Source of the DNA: Pseudomonas corrugata
GTDB lineage: Bacteria; Pseudomonadota; Gammaproteobacteria; Pseudomonadales; Pseudomonadaceae
Length of the DNA stretch: 64,000 bases
NCBI RefSeq assembly: GCF_001269905.1
Contig: NZ_LHVK01000005.1
Coordinates: 264,407 to 328,406, forward strand
Direction of reading: 5' to 3'
The notes beneath the pieces are model-generated. The model ran no database searches, was not told the DNA's origin, and saw only the letters and a list, made by a program, of their open reading frames with translations. Made by a program: the position numbers and the translations under genes. Each line of letters starts with the position of its first letter. The stretch's first letter is position 1. This document shows, piece by piece, positions 35,550-44,708 of the stretch.

Positions 35550-36002
35550 CTACTGTTTCCAGCGATCCGCCGCCGCATGATCACTGTCCCGCCCCTCGAC
35601 CCAGCGCGGGCCATCCGCGGTGCTCTCCTTTTTCCAGAACGGAGCACGGGTCTTGAGGTAGTCCATGACAAAGGCGCAGGCGTCGAATGCCGCCTGGCGA
35701 TGGGCGCTGGCGGCCGCGACGAAAACGATGGGCTCGCCCGGTTCCAGGGCACCGATGCGGTGCAGCACTTCCAGCTTCAGCAGTGGCCAGCGCTGCTGCG
35801 CCTCGACGGCAATCTTGCCCAGGGCTTTCTCGGTCATGCCCGGGTAGTGCTCCAGGAACATCCCGGACACATCCAGGCCGTCATTGAAGTCCCGCACGTA
35901 GCCGACAAAACTCACCACCGCGCCCACGCCGACATTGGCCGCGTGCATTGCGTTGACTTCGGCGCCCGGATCGAACGGGTCGGCCTGTACACGAATCGCC
36001 AT
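35550..36002 (-). CDS. moaE: molybdopterin synthase large subunit MoaE
   Basis: Catalytic subunit that with MoaD converts precursor Z to molybdopterin. The 150-residue protein has the MoaE motifs GAVVSFVGYVRD, LEHYPGMTEKAL, HRIG, and the active-site KTRAPFWKKE with catalytic lysines. It is the last gene of moaC-moaD-moaE, starting 3 nt after the moaD stop. Confidence 0.96.
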   Translation of the reverse strand: MAIRVQADPFDPGAEVNAMHAANVGVGAVVSFVGYVRDFNDGLDVSGMFLEHYPGMTEKALGKIAVEAQQRWPLLKLEVLHRIGALEPGEPIVFVAAASAHRQAAFDACAFVMDYLKTRAPFWKKESTADGPRWVEGRDSDHAAADRWKQ

Positions 36003-36005
36003 GAG

Positions 36006-36248
36006 TCAGCCTCCGGTCACCGTGGGGAAGAACGCGACTTCGTCACCATCCACCAGCGGTTCATCAAGCTGGCACAACTCTTCGTTGCGGGCGCACATCA
36101 GGTTCTGCTCGCTCAACACGTCGAAGCCCTGGCGATCCGCCAACAGCGCGCGAACGTCGTCGACCTTAGTGAATTTACCATCGACGCTCAAAGCGTCCAT
36201 GCCCACGGCCTCGCGGTAACGGGCAAAGAACTTCACATGGATTTTCAT
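36006..36248 (-). CDS. moaD: molybdopterin synthase sulfur carrier subunit MoaD
   Basis: Ubiquitin-like sulfur carrier, 80 residues, ending in the required Gly-Gly (TVTGG) that is thiocarboxylated and inserts into MoaE. It begins [20 protein letters not shown] overlap with the moaC stop indicates coupling. Confidence 0.95.
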   Translation of the reverse strand: MKIHVKFFARYREAVGMDALSVDGKFTKVDDVRALLADRQGFDVLSEQNLMCARNEELCQLDEPLVDGDEVAFFPTVTGG

Positions 36249-36718
36249 GACGCGTCCGCCTGGAAATGACCACTCTTGCCGCCGAGCTTTTCCAGCACCC
36301 GCACCCCTTCAATGGTCATGCCCCGGTCCACGGCCTTGCACATGTCATAGATGGTCAGCGCGGCGACACTGGCGGCGGTCAGGGCTTCCATCTCCACCCC
36401 TGTCTGTCCCGAGAGCTTGCAACGGGCAACGATGCGCACCCGATCCTCCCCTTCGGCATTGAGCTCGACCTTGACGCCGGTGAGCATCAGCGGATGACAG
36501 AGCGGAATCAGATCGCTGGTTTTTTTCGCCGCCTGGATGCCGGCAATGCGTGCGACGGCGAACACATCGCCCTTGGGGTGACCGCCGCTGACGATCATCT
36601 GCAGCGTAGCAGGCAACATACGCACAAAAGCTTCGGCGGTGGCCTCACGGAACGTCACGGCCTTGTCGGTCACGTCGACCATGTTGGCGCGACCTTGGGA
36701 ATCGAGATGGGTCAGCAC
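36245..36718 (-). CDS. moaC: cyclic pyranopterin monophosphate synthase MoaC
   Basis: Completes the conversion of GTP-derived 3',8-cH2GTP to cyclic pyranopterin in molybdenum cofactor synthesis. The 157-residue protein begins with [18 protein letters not shown] and contains [19 protein letters not shown] and the C-terminal KLGGKSGHF. It is the first gene of moaCDE. MoaA and MoaB are not in the window. Confidence 0.96.
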   Translation of the reverse strand: MLTHLDSQGRANMVDVTDKAVTFREATAEAFVRMLPATLQMIVSGGHPKGDVFAVARIAGIQAAKKTSDLIPLCHPLMLTGVKVELNAEGEDRVRIVARCKLSGQTGVEMEALTAASVAALTIYDMCKAVDRGMTIEGVRVLEKLGGKSGHFQADAS

Positions 36719-36840
36719 GAGGTTACTCCTGATCAGGAGCGTCGATTGTAAACCCGTGAGTCAAATTCCGGCACGCCTGATTGTCGCACCTGCTCTTTCC
36801 TATGAGAGCCGGCTCGCTGAACTCGCTGAAGTAGAGCTTG

Positions 36841-36944
36841 CTGTGGGAGCAAGGCTTGCCCGCGATGAAGTTGATGCGGTCTGTCAGAAATCGCGGTGTC
36901 TTTATCGCGAGCAAGCCTTGCTCCCACAGCAGGCTCGCTCACAG
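36841..36944. repeat. REPIN between phoH and moaC
   Basis: CTGTGGGAGCAAGGCTTGCC...CGCGATGAA is mirrored by TTATCGCGAGCAAGCCTTGC...TCCCACAG (to 36929), followed by an extra REP half AGGCTCGCTCACAG. Confidence 0.83.
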
Positions 36945-37002
36945 GGTTATTTGTCGTGTTCAGGAACCGGGCGACCACAAGGTGGCCCGGCTTCATCAAG
37001 GG

Positions 37003-38397
37003 TTACAGATGGGATTCGGCGTATTCGGCCAGGATCGAGCGCGGTACGCCCTGCAGCGTGATGTGGACCCCGTTGGGGAAGTCCTTGAAGCGTTCGGTCA
37101 GGTAGGTCAGCCCGGAACTGGTCGCGGACAGGTAAGGGGTATCGATCTGCGCCAGGTTACCCAGGCACACCACTTTGGAACCGGCGCCGGCACGGGTGAT
37201 GATGGTTTTCATCTGGTGCGGGGTGAGGTTCTGGCATTCGTCGATCAGGATCAGGCTCTGCTGGAAGCTGCGGCCCCGGATGTAGTTGAGGGATTTGAAC
37301 TGCAACGGCACCTTGCTGAGGATGTAGTCGACGCTGCCATGGGTGCTCTCGTCATCCATATGCAAGGCTTCGAGGTTGTCGGTAATGGCCCCCAGCCAGG
37401 GCTCCATCTTTTCCGCTTCGGTGCCGGGCAGGAAGCCGATTTCCTGGTCCAGGCCCTGCACGCTGCGTGTGGCGATAATGCGCCGGTAACGCTTGCTGAC
37501 CATGGTCTGCTCGATGGCGGCAGCCAAGGCCAGGATGGTCTTGCCGGAACCGGCCGCGCCGGACAGGTTGACCAGGTGGATATCCGGGTCGAGCAAGGCG
37601 AACAGGGCCAGGCTCTGGTAGATGTCACGGGGCTTCAGGCCCCAGGCTTCCTGATGCAGCAAGGGCTCCTGATGCAAATCGAGAATCAGCAGCTTGTCCT
37701 CTTCGATCTCCTTGATCCAGCCGACAAACCCTTGTTCGTCGATGATGAACTCATTGATGTGCACCGCCGGCAGGTTGTCGATCAGTTGCACCTGGTGCCA
37801 GGTGCGACCATGGTCCTGGCGGGTATCGACCTTGCTCACACGGTCCCAGAAGGAGCCGGTCATGGTGTGGTAGCCGTTGGGCAACAGCGACACGTCGTCG
37901 ACCAATTGGTCGGTGCTGTAATCCTCCGCTGCAATCCCGCAGGCTCGGGCCTTGAGACGCATGTTGATGTCTTTGGTCACCAGCACCACAGCACGATCCT
38001 GGTTGCGCGCGTGCAGGTCGATCAACTGGTTGATGATGATGTTGTCGTTCAGGTGTTCGGGCAGTACAAGGTTGGGTTCGGTGCGCTTGCTCATCAGGAT
38101 CGAGAGCAGGCCCTTGGGGCCGCCTTTGCCACGCTGGATCGGCACACCCAGCTCGACATCTTCTGGAGACGCATCCCCCAGGGTCTTGTCGATCAGGCGG
38201 ATCGCCTGCCGGCATTCGGCCGCGACGCTGTGATGGCCGCTCTTGAGCTTATCCAGCTCCTCGAGCACGGTCATCGGAATGGCAACGTGGTGTTCTTCGA
38301 AATTCAGCAGTGCGTTTGGATCGTGGATCAATACGTTGGTATCGAGTACATAGAGGATTGGCTGGTTGGAGGAAGGGCTACGTCCGTGGTCATCCAT
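37003..38397 (-). CDS. PIN domain-PhoH ATPase fusion (PhoH2-type) protein
   Basis: A 464-residue cytosolic protein joining an N-terminal PIN nuclease domain (about 12-150, ILYVLDTNVLIHDPNALLNF with the first conserved Asp, then VLEELDKLKSG) to a C-terminal PhoH helicase-like ATPase. The ATPase part has Walker A GAAGSGKTILAL and Walker B LILIDECQNLTPHQMK (about 250-464). PhoH2 proteins of this architecture are RNA helicase/ribonucleases in mycobacteria. It is not the short PhoH found beside ybeY. Confidence 0.93.
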   Translation of the reverse strand: MDDHGRSPSSNQPILYVLDTNVLIHDPNALLNFEEHHVAIPMTVLEELDKLKSGHHSVAAECRQAIRLIDKTLGDASPEDVELGVPIQRGKGGPKGLLSILMSKRTEPNLVLPEHLNDNIIINQLIDLHARNQDRAVVLVTKDINMRLKARACGIAAEDYSTDQLVDDVSLLPNGYHTMTGSFWDRVSKVDTRQDHGRTWHQVQLIDNLPAVHINEFIIDEQGFVGWIKEIEEDKLLILDLHQEPLLHQEAWGLKPRDIYQSLALFALLDPDIHLVNLSGAAGSGKTILALAAAIEQTMVSKRYRRIIATRSVQGLDQEIGFLPGTEAEKMEPWLGAITDNLEALHMDDESTHGSVDYILSKVPLQFKSLNYIRGRSFQQSLILIDECQNLTPHQMKTIITRAGAGSKVVCLGNLAQIDTPYLSATSSGLTYLTERFKDFPNGVHITLQGVPRSILAEYAESHL

Positions 38398-38733
38398 ACT
38401 CGGTCACCTTTGTGGGGGCCATTCGACGCAATACCATGACAGTGCTGCGCCTCGAGGTAGCCACCGAATTCACCCGCGAGGATTCAGGTGAACTGCACAC
38501 AAACTGGGTCTTGGAAGACGCCACCTGTGTTGCAGGTTTCGGCGGTCTGACTTCTTGATACTCCAAAACCCATGACAGGAAAAAGCACTTTGACGCTTTT
38601 TTGAAGTTTATTTTTCAGAGTGACGAAAAGCCCTTGGCGTACCGCCGCTACGCCGTTAAAGTCGGAAGTCGGGTCGTCATGAATGCGCACCGCTTTTTTT
38701 CCTTTTCCCCAGTATTTCCGGGCCTTTGCGGTT
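38398..38733. other. gap between phoH2 and the deacetylase gene
   Basis: A 336-nt region. It contains a weak dyad AAAAAGC / GCTTTTTT at 38580-38603 and a hairpin (GGCCTTTGC / GCGAAAGGCC, about 38722-38745) that overlaps the 3' end of the deacetylase gene. Short open frames here have no supporting start sites; I see no gene. Confidence 0.5.
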
Positions 38734-39873
38734 TCAGCGAAAGGCCTCCTGACAATCCTCCCAACCGATTCCACTTTGCGCCGTCTGCGTGACGAGCCAG
38801 GGCATTGCTGTCTTCACCGCGTCCTGCTTGGCGTTGAAGTTGATCACTCCGTGGCGCCACAGCAGCATCAAGGTCAGCGCGCGCTGGGCACTCTGCTCGG
38901 GCTTGAGCCGATTGCTGCCATCCTGGGGATCGATATCCCACAATGCCACTTGCAGGCCCTGTTGCCTGAAAAATGCTTCAGCATCGCCACGTCGCTGGCC
39001 CTGGGGGGGACGGAACAGCGGCACATAATTCTCTGGCAGCTTGCTCTTGACCAGATCGACGCTGCGCCGTATCGAATCCTGCCAGTCCCTCCAATAGCTA
39101 TGGGAGCGGAACTCCCAGCCCTGAACACCCACGCACTGTTCTGAATACAACGACTGGAGGTCGTTGGCGGACTCCTCCACCAGCCGCGCCTGGATGTCCT
39201 TGCCCAGCACGAAAAAGGTGCCGTTCATGTTCGACTTGCGCAAGTAATCCGTCAGCCACCCGGTGTTGTCTGGCACAACGTTGGCACCACTGTCGAAGGT
39301 CAGCAGGAACAGCCGGTCAGGCATGTCCTCGCCGTTGCGCTCGTAATCACCGAAACGTTCGATTTCGCTGGTGGTTTGCGGAAAAAGCGCGGCTTTTCGC
39401 AGCAACTCATCCCGGTACTGGGTATGAAAAATCTCGCTCGGCCCGGCCCATTTGAAATAGAACGAGTCTTCATCAAGGTGGAATCGGCGCGCCTCCTCAC
39501 GCAAGGTCGCCATGTTCTCCACCAGGTAGCAGAAAGAAGCGTCCTGGTCACAGCTCTGCTGGGCGAAGTTGTAGCTGGTCAGTAATCTCTGCCACAACCG
39601 GGTACGCAGGGCGGTGATCGCCGCCATGTTCACCGAGCGCAGTCCCAGGTACTGCTTGAGAGCGATTTCGTCCATGGCATCGGTATCCAACAACACCCGG
39701 GCGAACATCAGGATCTCGGCCCGCGAAGCGACGTCGAACAGGGTCGGGCTGGTGAGTTGTTCCGGCCAGGTGCTGCGGTCCAGGGTGGCGATGTCGTTGG
39801 GCGCGGCAATGGCAGTGAGGCTCAAGAGCCAGACCGATAACACAAGCACGATACGCAAAAGGGATGTCTCCAT
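38734..39873 (-). CDS. exported polysaccharide deacetylase-like protein with degenerate active site
   Basis: A 379-residue protein with a signal peptide (about 1-23, ending AIA) and a helical N-terminal region to about residue 185. A NodB-type deacetylase domain follows (about 185-360). NodB motif 1 (TFDDG) reads TFDSG, and motif 2 (HSxxH) reads HSYWRDW, so one metal-binding Asp and the second His are missing. Motif 3 is RPPQGQRR. It may be catalytically inactive or use altered chemistry. It lies between phoH2 and yaaA next to the alginate operon, as in related genomes, but no link to alginate is shown. Confidence 0.85.
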   Translation of the reverse strand: METSLLRIVLVLSVWLLSLTAIAAPNDIATLDRSTWPEQLTSPTLFDVASRAEILMFARVLLDTDAMDEIALKQYLGLRSVNMAAITALRTRLWQRLLTSYNFAQQSCDQDASFCYLVENMATLREEARRFHLDEDSFYFKWAGPSEIFHTQYRDELLRKAALFPQTTSEIERFGDYERNGEDMPDRLFLLTFDSGANVVPDNTGWLTDYLRKSNMNGTFFVLGKDIQARLVEESANDLQSLYSEQCVGVQGWEFRSHSYWRDWQDSIRRSVDLVKSKLPENYVPLFRPPQGQRRGDAEAFFRQQGLQVALWDIDPQDGSNRLKPEQSAQRALTLMLLWRHGVINFNAKQDAVKTAMPWLVTQTAQSGIGWEDCQEAFR

Positions 39874-40183
39874 AACGAAACCCGCGCGGCATCATAGCTG
39901 ATCCGAATGGAAGCAAGGCCCGGGAGCTTTGTGTGGCAAGGGAATTCAGCGACACCGGAACTCTGAACCCGGAACCCTGTAGGAGCTGGCGAAGCCTGCG
40001 ATCTTTTGATCTTTGTCGTTCGCTCTCGACTCAATGGACAGGGGAAGATCGCAGCCTCGTTGCACTCGGCAGCTCCTACGCCGCATTCGCTCTAGGGCCA
40101 CCACCGATCACCTATTACCCCGATAGCTGGAGTCCACCCGGACAACCCCCTAGAATCGCCGCACCCTTAGAAGGAGACGATTC
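39874..40183. other. divergent region, deacetylase / yaaA, with a distinct REP pair
   Basis: A 310-nt region. It holds the REP pair at 39978-40080 and the promoters of both genes; a CACCCTTAGAAGGAG leader with the yaaA ribosome-binding site precedes 40184. Confidence 0.5.
39978..40080. repeat. inverted REP pair, GTAGGAGCTG family
   Basis: TGTAGGAGCTGGCGAAGCCTGCGATC is mirrored by GATCGCAGCCTCG...GGCAGCTCCTACG. It is a separate REP family from the GTGGGAGC type. Confidence 0.8.
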
Positions 40184-40963
40184 ATGCTGATGGTGATTTC
40201 CCCCGCCAAGACCCTCGATTACGAAACGCCGCCGGCCACCGAACGCTTTACCCTGCCACAGTACCTGGACCATTCCCAGGAACTGGTCGAGCAATTGCGT
40301 GAATTCTCGCCGACACAGATCAGCGAATTGATGCACGTCTCCGACAAGATCGGCGGCCTCAATGCTGCGCGATTCGGCAGCTGGACCCCGGCGTTCAGCC
40401 CGGCCAATGCAAAGCAGGCCTTACTGGCCTTCAAGGGTGACGTGTATACGGGCCTGGATGCACAGAGCTTCAGCGAAGCCGACTTCGACCAGGCCCAACG
40501 GCATCTGCGCATGCTCTCCGGTCTTTACGGCCTGCTGCGGCCGCTGGACCTGATGCAGCCCTATCGTCTGGAAATGGGCACCAGGTTGGCGAATGCCCGG
40601 GGCAAGGATCTCTATGCATTCTGGGGCAGCCGTATCAGTGAATGGCTGAACGAAGCCCTGGCCGACCAAGGCGATGACGTGCTGTTGAACCTGGCTTCCA
40701 ACGAGTACTTCTCGGCGGTCAAACGCAGTGCCTTGAACGCGCGCATCATCGATACCGAATTCAAGGACCTGAAGAACGGCCAGTACAAGATCATCAGTTT
40801 CTACGCTAAAAAAGCCCGCGGCTTGATGAGCCGGTTTGTCATCCAGGAGCGCATCAACGATCCGGCACTGCTCAAACAGTTCGACGTGCAAGGCTATCGT
40901 TACAGCGCCGAACAGTCCTCACCGCAGAGACTGATTTTCCTGCGCGACCACGCCCCACAATAA
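40184..40963 (+). CDS. yaaA: peroxide stress protein YaaA
   Basis: DUF328-family protein; in E. coli it limits intracellular free iron during hydrogen-peroxide stress. The 259-residue product begins [15 protein letters not shown], the family signature, and contains [21 protein letters not shown] and [17 protein letters not shown] lies 7 nt before ATG 40184; an ATG at 40190 is an alternative. Confidence 0.95.
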   Translation: MLMVISPAKTLDYETPPATERFTLPQYLDHSQELVEQLREFSPTQISELMHVSDKIGGLNAARFGSWTPAFSPANAKQALLAFKGDVYTGLDAQSFSEADFDQAQRHLRMLSGLYGLLRPLDLMQPYRLEMGTRLANARGKDLYAFWGSRISEWLNEALADQGDDVLLNLASNEYFSAVKRSALNARIIDTEFKDLKNGQYKIISFYAKKARGLMSRFVIQERINDPALLKQFDVQGYRYSAEQSSPQRLIFLRDHAPQ

Positions 40964-41503
40964 CGCAGCACTGCCTCCGGGCCCCTGATCAGGGGCCTCG
41001 ATCAGCCCCACGCAGGTCATTGTACTTCCCCATTCGAATCGCCACTTTATTGGCGTCAATATTTAAAGCCCGTCCTGGGCTAACTATTCTTTCACTCGAC
41101 AATTGTCAGTTTTTTCCGTAGTGGCACAGAAAATTTTCAACAGTAGTGGCAAAAAAGTATCTAGGCCTCTTAACTCCCCGTAACTAAAGGGCGAAATCGC
41201 AAGTGCTATCAATATGAAAGCAGTGCCATCTCGACTCATATTTCAAAAAATTTCAGAAATCGCGATGAGCGGACTGGAACTATGTCCAAATGCACGGCTC
41301 ATACCACCCGTAACGATTCTCGCCGAGCGTGTACGAGATAACTTACAAAGGACGTCGACCAAAGTAACCAAGTTGTCACAGCAACTAAGCGAAACGGTCG
41401 CCCTTATAGACCCAAGATGAAAAGGACAGGAGATAAGGCAGCATCACTATCCCCTACAAGGCCAAGGCTGCGCCCCTACAACGTGCTCACCTGAGCACAC
41501 AAG

Positions 41504-41540
41504 CTTCTGATTTTGTGGGCTTTTTGCCAGAAATCAGAAG
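41504..41540. promoter_or_regulatory. large dyad upstream of algD
   Basis: CTTCTGATTT, 17 nt, AAATCAGAAG: perfect 10-bp arms. It could be a regulator-binding dyad or an RNA hairpin in the leader; the loop contains GGGCTTTTT, so a weak terminator is also possible. Confidence 0.45.
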
Positions 41541-41541
41541 T

Positions 41542-41567
41542 GAACTACCTTTGCACGAATGTTCTGG
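41542..41567 (+). promoter_or_regulatory. candidate AlgU (sigma-22) promoter for algD, distal
   Basis: GAACTA, 15 nt, TCTGG compares with the AlgU consensus GAACTT-N16/17-TCTGA: good hexamers, spacer one base short. It would give a leader of about 200 nt. Confidence 0.35.
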
Positions 41568-41653
41568 ATAACGAGGACTGGCTGCATAACAGGGCAGGTC
41601 ATAACAAGAAGGCCGCACTGCGCACAACTTGAGTGCAATTATTTAGACACTCG

Positions 41654-41681
41654 GAACTTAGTATGCCTGCACACGGCACTG
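41654..41681 (+). promoter_or_regulatory. candidate AlgU (sigma-22) promoter for algD, proximal
   Basis: GGAACTT (41653-41659) is a perfect AlgU -35, followed after 16-17 nt by CACTG, a poor -10. It would give a leader of about 90 nt. Confidence 0.35.
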
Positions 41682-41774
41682 TGGCGCCTGCATTCCACAC
41701 TTCCGAGTGCACTATGACCGCTGAACACTATTAACTCCGGCCATTTAATGGCGTGAAAAACAGAGGTAAATGCG

Positions 41775-43091
41775 ATGCGCATTAGCATATTTGGTTTGGG
41801 TTACGTCGGTGCAGTATGTGCCGGTTGCCTGTCTGCACGGGGCCATGATGTGGTTGGCGTGGATGTCGCCAAAGACAAGATCGATATGATCAACGCCGGC
41901 AAGTCGCCTATTGTTGAACCGGGTCTTGGGGAGTTGCTGGCTCAAGGCATTCAAACAGCTCGCCTGCGTGGTACGACCAACTTCGCGGAAGCCATTCGCG
42001 ATACAGACCTGTCGATGATTTGCGTCGGTACACCGAGCAAAAAGAACGGTGATCTGGAACTGAACTACATCGAGGCCGTCTGCCGCGAGATCGGTTTTGT
42101 CCTGCGCGAAAAGACCACCCGCCACACCATCGTGGTGCGCAGCACCGTATTGCCAGGCACCGTGGCAAACGTTGTCATCCCGATCCTCGAAGACTGCTCC
42201 GGCAAAAAGGCCGGTGTCGATTTCGGCGTCGCGGTCAACCCTGAATTCCTGCGTGAAAGCACCGCGATCAAGGACTACGACCAGCCACCGATGACCGTCA
42301 TCGGCGAGTTCGACAAGGCCTCCGGCGACGTTCTGCAATCGCTGTACGAAGAACTCGATGCGCCGATCATCCGCAAGGACATCGCAGTCGCCGAGATGAT
42401 CAAGTACACCTGCAACGTGTGGCACGCCACCAAGGTGACCTTCGCCAACGAGATCGGCAACATCGCCAAGGCGGTGGGCGTCGATGGCCGTGAAGTAATG
42501 GACGTGGTGTGCCAGGACAAGGCCCTGAATCTGTCCCAGTACTACATGCGCCCAGGTTTCGCCTTCGGTGGCTCGTGCCTGCCCAAGGACGTACGCGCCC
42601 TGACCTATCGCGCCAGCTCCCTGGACGTAGAGGCGCCGCTGCTCAACTCGCTGATGCGCAGCAACGAATCCCAGGTGCAGAACGCCTTCGACATCGTCTC
42701 CAGCCACGAAAAACGCAAAGTCGCCCTGCTGGGCCTGAGCTTCAAGGCCGGTACCGACGACCTGCGCGAAAGCCCACTGGTAGAACTGGCGGAGATGCTG
42801 ATTGGCAAGGGCTACGACCTGCGCATCTACGACAGCAACGTCGAATACGCCCGTGTCCACGGCGCGAACAAGGACTACATCGAGTCGAAGATTCCTCACG
42901 TCTCGTCCTTGCTCAACTCCGACTTCGACTCGGTCATCGACAACTCCGACATCATCATCCTCGGCAACCGCGACGAGAAGTTCCGCGCGCTGACCGAAAA
43001 CGTACCGGAAGGCAAGCAGGTCATCGACCTGGTCGGCTTCATGTCCAAGGCCACCAACCCGAGTGGCCGGACCGAAGGCATCTGCTGGTAA
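41775..43091 (+). CDS. algD: GDP-mannose 6-dehydrogenase
   Basis: Four-electron oxidation of GDP-mannose to GDP-mannuronic acid, the committed step of alginate synthesis. The 438-residue protein has the Rossmann motif IFGLGYVGAVCAGCL at the N-terminus, NPEFLRESTAI, and the catalytic cysteine in FGGSCLPKD (Cys268, same number as in P. aeruginosa). It is the first gene of the alginate operon; a strong hairpin follows it. Confidence 0.97.
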   Translation: MRISIFGLGYVGAVCAGCLSARGHDVVGVDVAKDKIDMINAGKSPIVEPGLGELLAQGIQTARLRGTTNFAEAIRDTDLSMICVGTPSKKNGDLELNYIEAVCREIGFVLREKTTRHTIVVRSTVLPGTVANVVIPILEDCSGKKAGVDFGVAVNPEFLRESTAIKDYDQPPMTVIGEFDKASGDVLQSLYEELDAPIIRKDIAVAEMIKYTCNVWHATKVTFANEIGNIAKAVGVDGREVMDVVCQDKALNLSQYYMRPGFAFGGSCLPKDVRALTYRASSLDVEAPLLNSLMRSNESQVQNAFDIVSSHEKRKVALLGLSFKAGTDDLRESPLVELAEMLIGKGYDLRIYDSNVEYARVHGANKDYIESKIPHVSSLLNSDFDSVIDNSDIIILGNRDEKFRALTENVPEGKQVIDLVGFMSKATNPSGRTEGICW

Positions 43092-43099
43092 GTCTGTTT

Positions 43100-43125
43100 G
43101 CCGGCCGGGGCCTGCCCTGGCCGGC
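43100..43125 (+). terminator. GC-rich hairpin between algD and alg8
   Basis: GCCGGCCGGGGC (43100-43111) pairs with GCCCTGGCCGGC (43114-43125), a 12-bp stem with one mismatch, then CTTTCG. It has no long T run, so it is more likely an attenuator or mRNA-stability element than a full terminator. Confidence 0.55.
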
Positions 43126-43182
43126 CTTTCGCCTGCCTTAACCCATCGGGCCGCCCACAAGGCCCGCCCGAGATAGAGACGG

Positions 43183-44673
43183 ATGCAGATTATGCACAGG
43201 CTAAAGCACGGCCTGCTTCAGGCCGCCGGTTGGCTGTTTTACTTGAGTTTACTGATGGGCATCGCCATGGCGTTGCCCACGTCCACGTTCGACTCCGAAT
43301 CCAAGGATTTCATCTTCCTGATCGGCGCCGTGGGCATCTGGCGTTACTCCATGGGAGCAACGCATTTCGTGCGTGGCATGATCTTCCTGTACATCGTCTA
43401 CCCGCACCTGCGTCGCAAGGTACGCAAGTTGGGCGCGGCGGCGGATCCTTCCCACGTCTACCTGATGGTCACCAGCTTCCGGATCGACGCGCTGACCACC
43501 GCCCAGGTCTATGGCTCGGTGATCCGCGAAGCCATCGAGTGCGGGCTGCCCACCACCGTGGTCTGCTCCATCGTGGAAATGTCCGACGAACTGCTGGTCA
43601 AGAGCCTCTGGGCTCGCATGAACCCGCCAGAGCGAGTCAAGCTGGACTTCGTGCGCATCCCGGGCACCGGCAAGCGTGATGGCCTGGCCTACGGTTTCCG
43701 CGCCATCTCCCGCCACCTGCCGGATGATCGCGCCGTGGTCGCCGTGATCGATGGCGACACCGTGCTCGCCGAAGGCGTCGTGCGCAAGACCGTGCCGTGG
43801 TTCCAGCTGTTCGGCAACGTCGGCGGCCTGACCACCAACGAGTTCTGCGAAGTGCGTGGCGGTTACATCATGGCCGAGTGGCACAAGCTGCGTTTCGCCC
43901 AGCGTCACATCAACATGTGCTCCATGGCCCTGTCCAAGCGCGTACTGACCATGACCGGTCGCATGTCGGTGTTCCGCGCCACCGTGGTAACCAACCCGGA
44001 CTTCATCGCCGACGTGGAAAGCGACTCGCTGCAACACTGGCGCCTGGGTCGCTTCAAGTTCCTTACCGGTGATGACAAGTCGAGTTGGTTCAGCCTGATG
44101 CGCCTGGGCTACGACACTTTCTACGTACCCGATGCAGCGATCAACACCGTTGAACACCCGCCGGAAAAAAGCTTCATCAAGGCCAGTCGCAAGCTGATGT
44201 TCCGCTGGTACGGCAACAATCTGCGGCAGAACTCCCGGGCACTGGGGCTGGGCTTGAAACGTCTGGGCCTGTTTACCTCGGTGGTGCTGTTCGACCAGCG
44301 AGTGTCGATGTGGACTTCGCTGCTGGGCCTGACGGTGGCGCTGATTGCCAGCTTCAAGTACGGCACCGCGTTCATCCTGGTGTACCTGCTGTGGATCGGC
44401 ATCACCCGATTGATCCTGACCCTGTTGCTGTCGTGCTCCGGACACCGGATCGGCCCCGCTTACCCGGCGATTCTCTATTACAACCAGATCGTCGGCGCGA
44501 TGGTGAAGATCTATGTGTTTTTCCGCCTCGATCAGCAGTCCTGGACCCGACAGCCCACTTCTCTTACCCGTGATCTCGCCAGCTTTCAACGTTGGTTCAA
44601 CACCTGGTCGTCTCGGACCATGACCTTCTCTGCCGGCAGTATTTTCGTCGCCGTGCTGTTGACGATGGTCTGA
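43183..44673 (+). CDS. alg8: mannuronan synthase catalytic subunit Alg8
   Basis: Inner-membrane GT2 glycosyltransferase that polymerises mannuronate. The 496-residue protein has two N-terminal membrane helices (about 10-35 and 40-65). A cytoplasmic GT domain follows with VIDGDTVL, the catalytic region around [14 protein letters not shown], and [10 protein letters not shown], then further membrane helices (about 375-440 and 470-490). ATG 43183 and ATG 43192 (MHRLKHG) are both possible; neither has a strong ribosome-binding site. Confidence 0.95.
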   Translation: MQIMHRLKHGLLQAAGWLFYLSLLMGIAMALPTSTFDSESKDFIFLIGAVGIWRYSMGATHFVRGMIFLYIVYPHLRRKVRKLGAAADPSHVYLMVTSFRIDALTTAQVYGSVIREAIECGLPTTVVCSIVEMSDELLVKSLWARMNPPERVKLDFVRIPGTGKRDGLAYGFRAISRHLPDDRAVVAVIDGDTVLAEGVVRKTVPWFQLFGNVGGLTTNEFCEVRGGYIMAEWHKLRFAQRHINMCSMALSKRVLTMTGRMSVFRATVVTNPDFIADVESDSLQHWRLGRFKFLTGDDKSSWFSLMRLGYDTFYVPDAAINTVEHPPEKSFIKASRKLMFRWYGNNLRQNSRALGLGLKRLGLFTSVVLFDQRVSMWTSLLGLTVALIASFKYGTAFILVYLLWIGITRLILTLLLSCSGHRIGPAYPAILYYNQIVGAMVKIYVFFRLDQQSWTRQPTSLTRDLASFQRWFNTWSSRTMTFSAGSIFVAVLLTMV

Positions 44674-44708
44674 CCGAACTCGCCTGAATTAACTAGGAAA
44701 TCGCCCCT

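Larger units (their letters stand above)
40964..41774. other. long algD upstream regulatory region
   Basis: An 811-nt region, unusually AT-rich for the window, with no convincing gene. It contains a palindrome GGCCCCTGATCAGGGGCC just after yaaA (40980-40997) and a 10-bp palindrome GACAATTGTC (41098-41107). It also has a direct repeat GTAGTGGCA (41118-41126 and 41143-41151), the dyad at 41504-41540 and two AlgU-type promoter candidates. In P. aeruginosa the algD upstream region extends several hundred bases and binds AlgR, AmrZ and AlgB; I did not find exact AlgR boxes. Confidence 0.7.

Noticed and set aside
38484..38774. 96-codon minus-strand frame between phoH2 and the deacetylase gene
   Set aside because: It overlaps the deacetylase 3' end in another frame, with no start-site support.
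41121..41137. Sigma-54 site (TGGCAC) upstream of algD
   Set aside because: TGGCAC is present, but the -12 TTGC is missing at the right distance (ATTTT instead).
41214..41420. 68-codon frame in the algD upstream region
   Set aside because: AT-rich, codon use unlike the neighbours, no ribosome-binding site and no recognisable motif.
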